The position numbers and the translations under genes were made by a program. From assembly GCF_026130045.1 (NCBI RefSeq), contig NZ_JAIBNX010000031.1, positions 1 through 48,212 of the forward strand: 48,212 bases of DNA, written 5' to 3'. The DNA is from Micromonospora sp. CPCC 205371 (GTDB lineage: Bacteria; Actinomycetota; Actinomycetes; Mycobacteriales; Micromonosporaceae). This document shows, in pieces, positions 48,134 through 48,212 of this stretch. Under the pieces are notes generated by a model that had not been told where the DNA came from, made no database searches, and saw only the letters and a program-made list of their open reading frames with translations. Position 1 is the first letter of the stretch; every line of letters begins with the position of its first letter.

Positions 48134-48212
48134 TCCCCCCCCCTCCGTGGGGGGGCGGGGTGCGCGCGCCGCCCGGGGGGGGGTCCAAACCCCACGCAGA
48201 GAGGGGGCGCGG
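48134..48212. other. Homopolymer-rich, probably unreliable contig end
   Basis: The last about 80 bases consist of long C and G runs broken by GCGCGC and short odd segments, unlike any other stretch here. No gene, promoter or structure can be supported in it; sequencing or assembly error is the simplest reading. Confidence 0.7.

Noticed and set aside
1-48212. CRISPR arrays, rRNA genes, insertion sequences or prophage
   Set aside because: No regularly spaced repeats, rRNA segments, transposase, integrase or phage structural genes were seen on either strand.

Overview
The window looks like a chromosomal segment of a high-GC actinomycete, most likely of the Micromonosporaceae or a close relative. 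Reasons: about 70% GC with strongly G/C-biased third codon positions; many GTG and some TTG starts; a complete four-gene conservon (sensor kinase, roadblock, DUF742, GTPase); an XRE-STAND regulator; and a secreted GH12-CBM2 cellulase behind an operator of the Streptomyces/Thermobifida CebR/CelR type. The organism assignment is an inference; no marker gene allows a firm genus call.

Layout. 1-4.5 kb (mostly minus strand): the N-terminal part of cytochrome c oxidase subunit I, an FAD monooxygenase, and a KDG kinase/KDPG aldolase pair divergent from an IclR regulator with a palindrome in the shared start region. 4.5-7.6 kb (plus): GH12 cellulase, GT2 glycosyltransferase, and a LigD-like protein whose 3'-phosphoesterase domain is intact but whose ligase domain has lost all its catalytic residues. 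7.6-15.4 kb (minus): a tightly packed seven-gene catabolic operon (M24 creatinase-like hydrolase, E1 alpha and beta of a 2-oxoacid dehydrogenase, TRZ/ATZ amidohydrolase, bicupin, SDR, 3-hydroxyisobutyrate-dehydrogenase-like enzyme) downstream of an XRE-cupin regulator. I do not recognise the pathway. 15.4-24.5 kb: DUF3105 membrane protein, SDR, VOC protein, cupin, K+ channel with RCK domain, a MoxR-type AAA ATPase/VWA pair and a STAND regulator.

24.9-34.1 kb (plus): an extra membrane sensor overlapping cvnA, then cvnB, cvnC and cvnD with overlapping start/stop codons, a small fifth gene, a TPM-domain membrane protein and a P450/3Fe-4S ferredoxin pair. 34.1-37.5 kb is visibly lower in GC and holds an unfamiliar cassette: HIT hydrolase, class I methyltransferase and a membrane-anchored terpenoid-cyclase-like toroid on the plus strand, facing a 57-residue small protein and a nucleoside 2-deoxyribosyltransferase-like enzyme on the minus strand. 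It has its own promoter with an inverted repeat, and its right edge abuts the 3' end of a secreted-protein gene whose tail looks foreign.

37.5-48.2 kb is mostly core genome: PrmC-like methyltransferase, membrane protein, Ser/Thr kinase, tRNA-Ala(GGC) with promoter and terminator, YqgE, MTA phosphorylase, hemerythrin-like protein, tmRNA, smpB and an M23-family protein. Between smpB and ssrA sit two tandem paralogues that join a cytosolic SRPBCC domain, one membrane helix, a Pro/Thr linker and an extracytoplasmic CBM2-like domain, an architecture I do not know. The last 80 bases are homopolymer-rich and look like a poor-quality contig end.

Best candidates for something undescribed: the 34.1-37.5 kb cassette, the SRPBCC-TM-CBM2-like pair, and the 7.6-14.7 kb catabolic operon.
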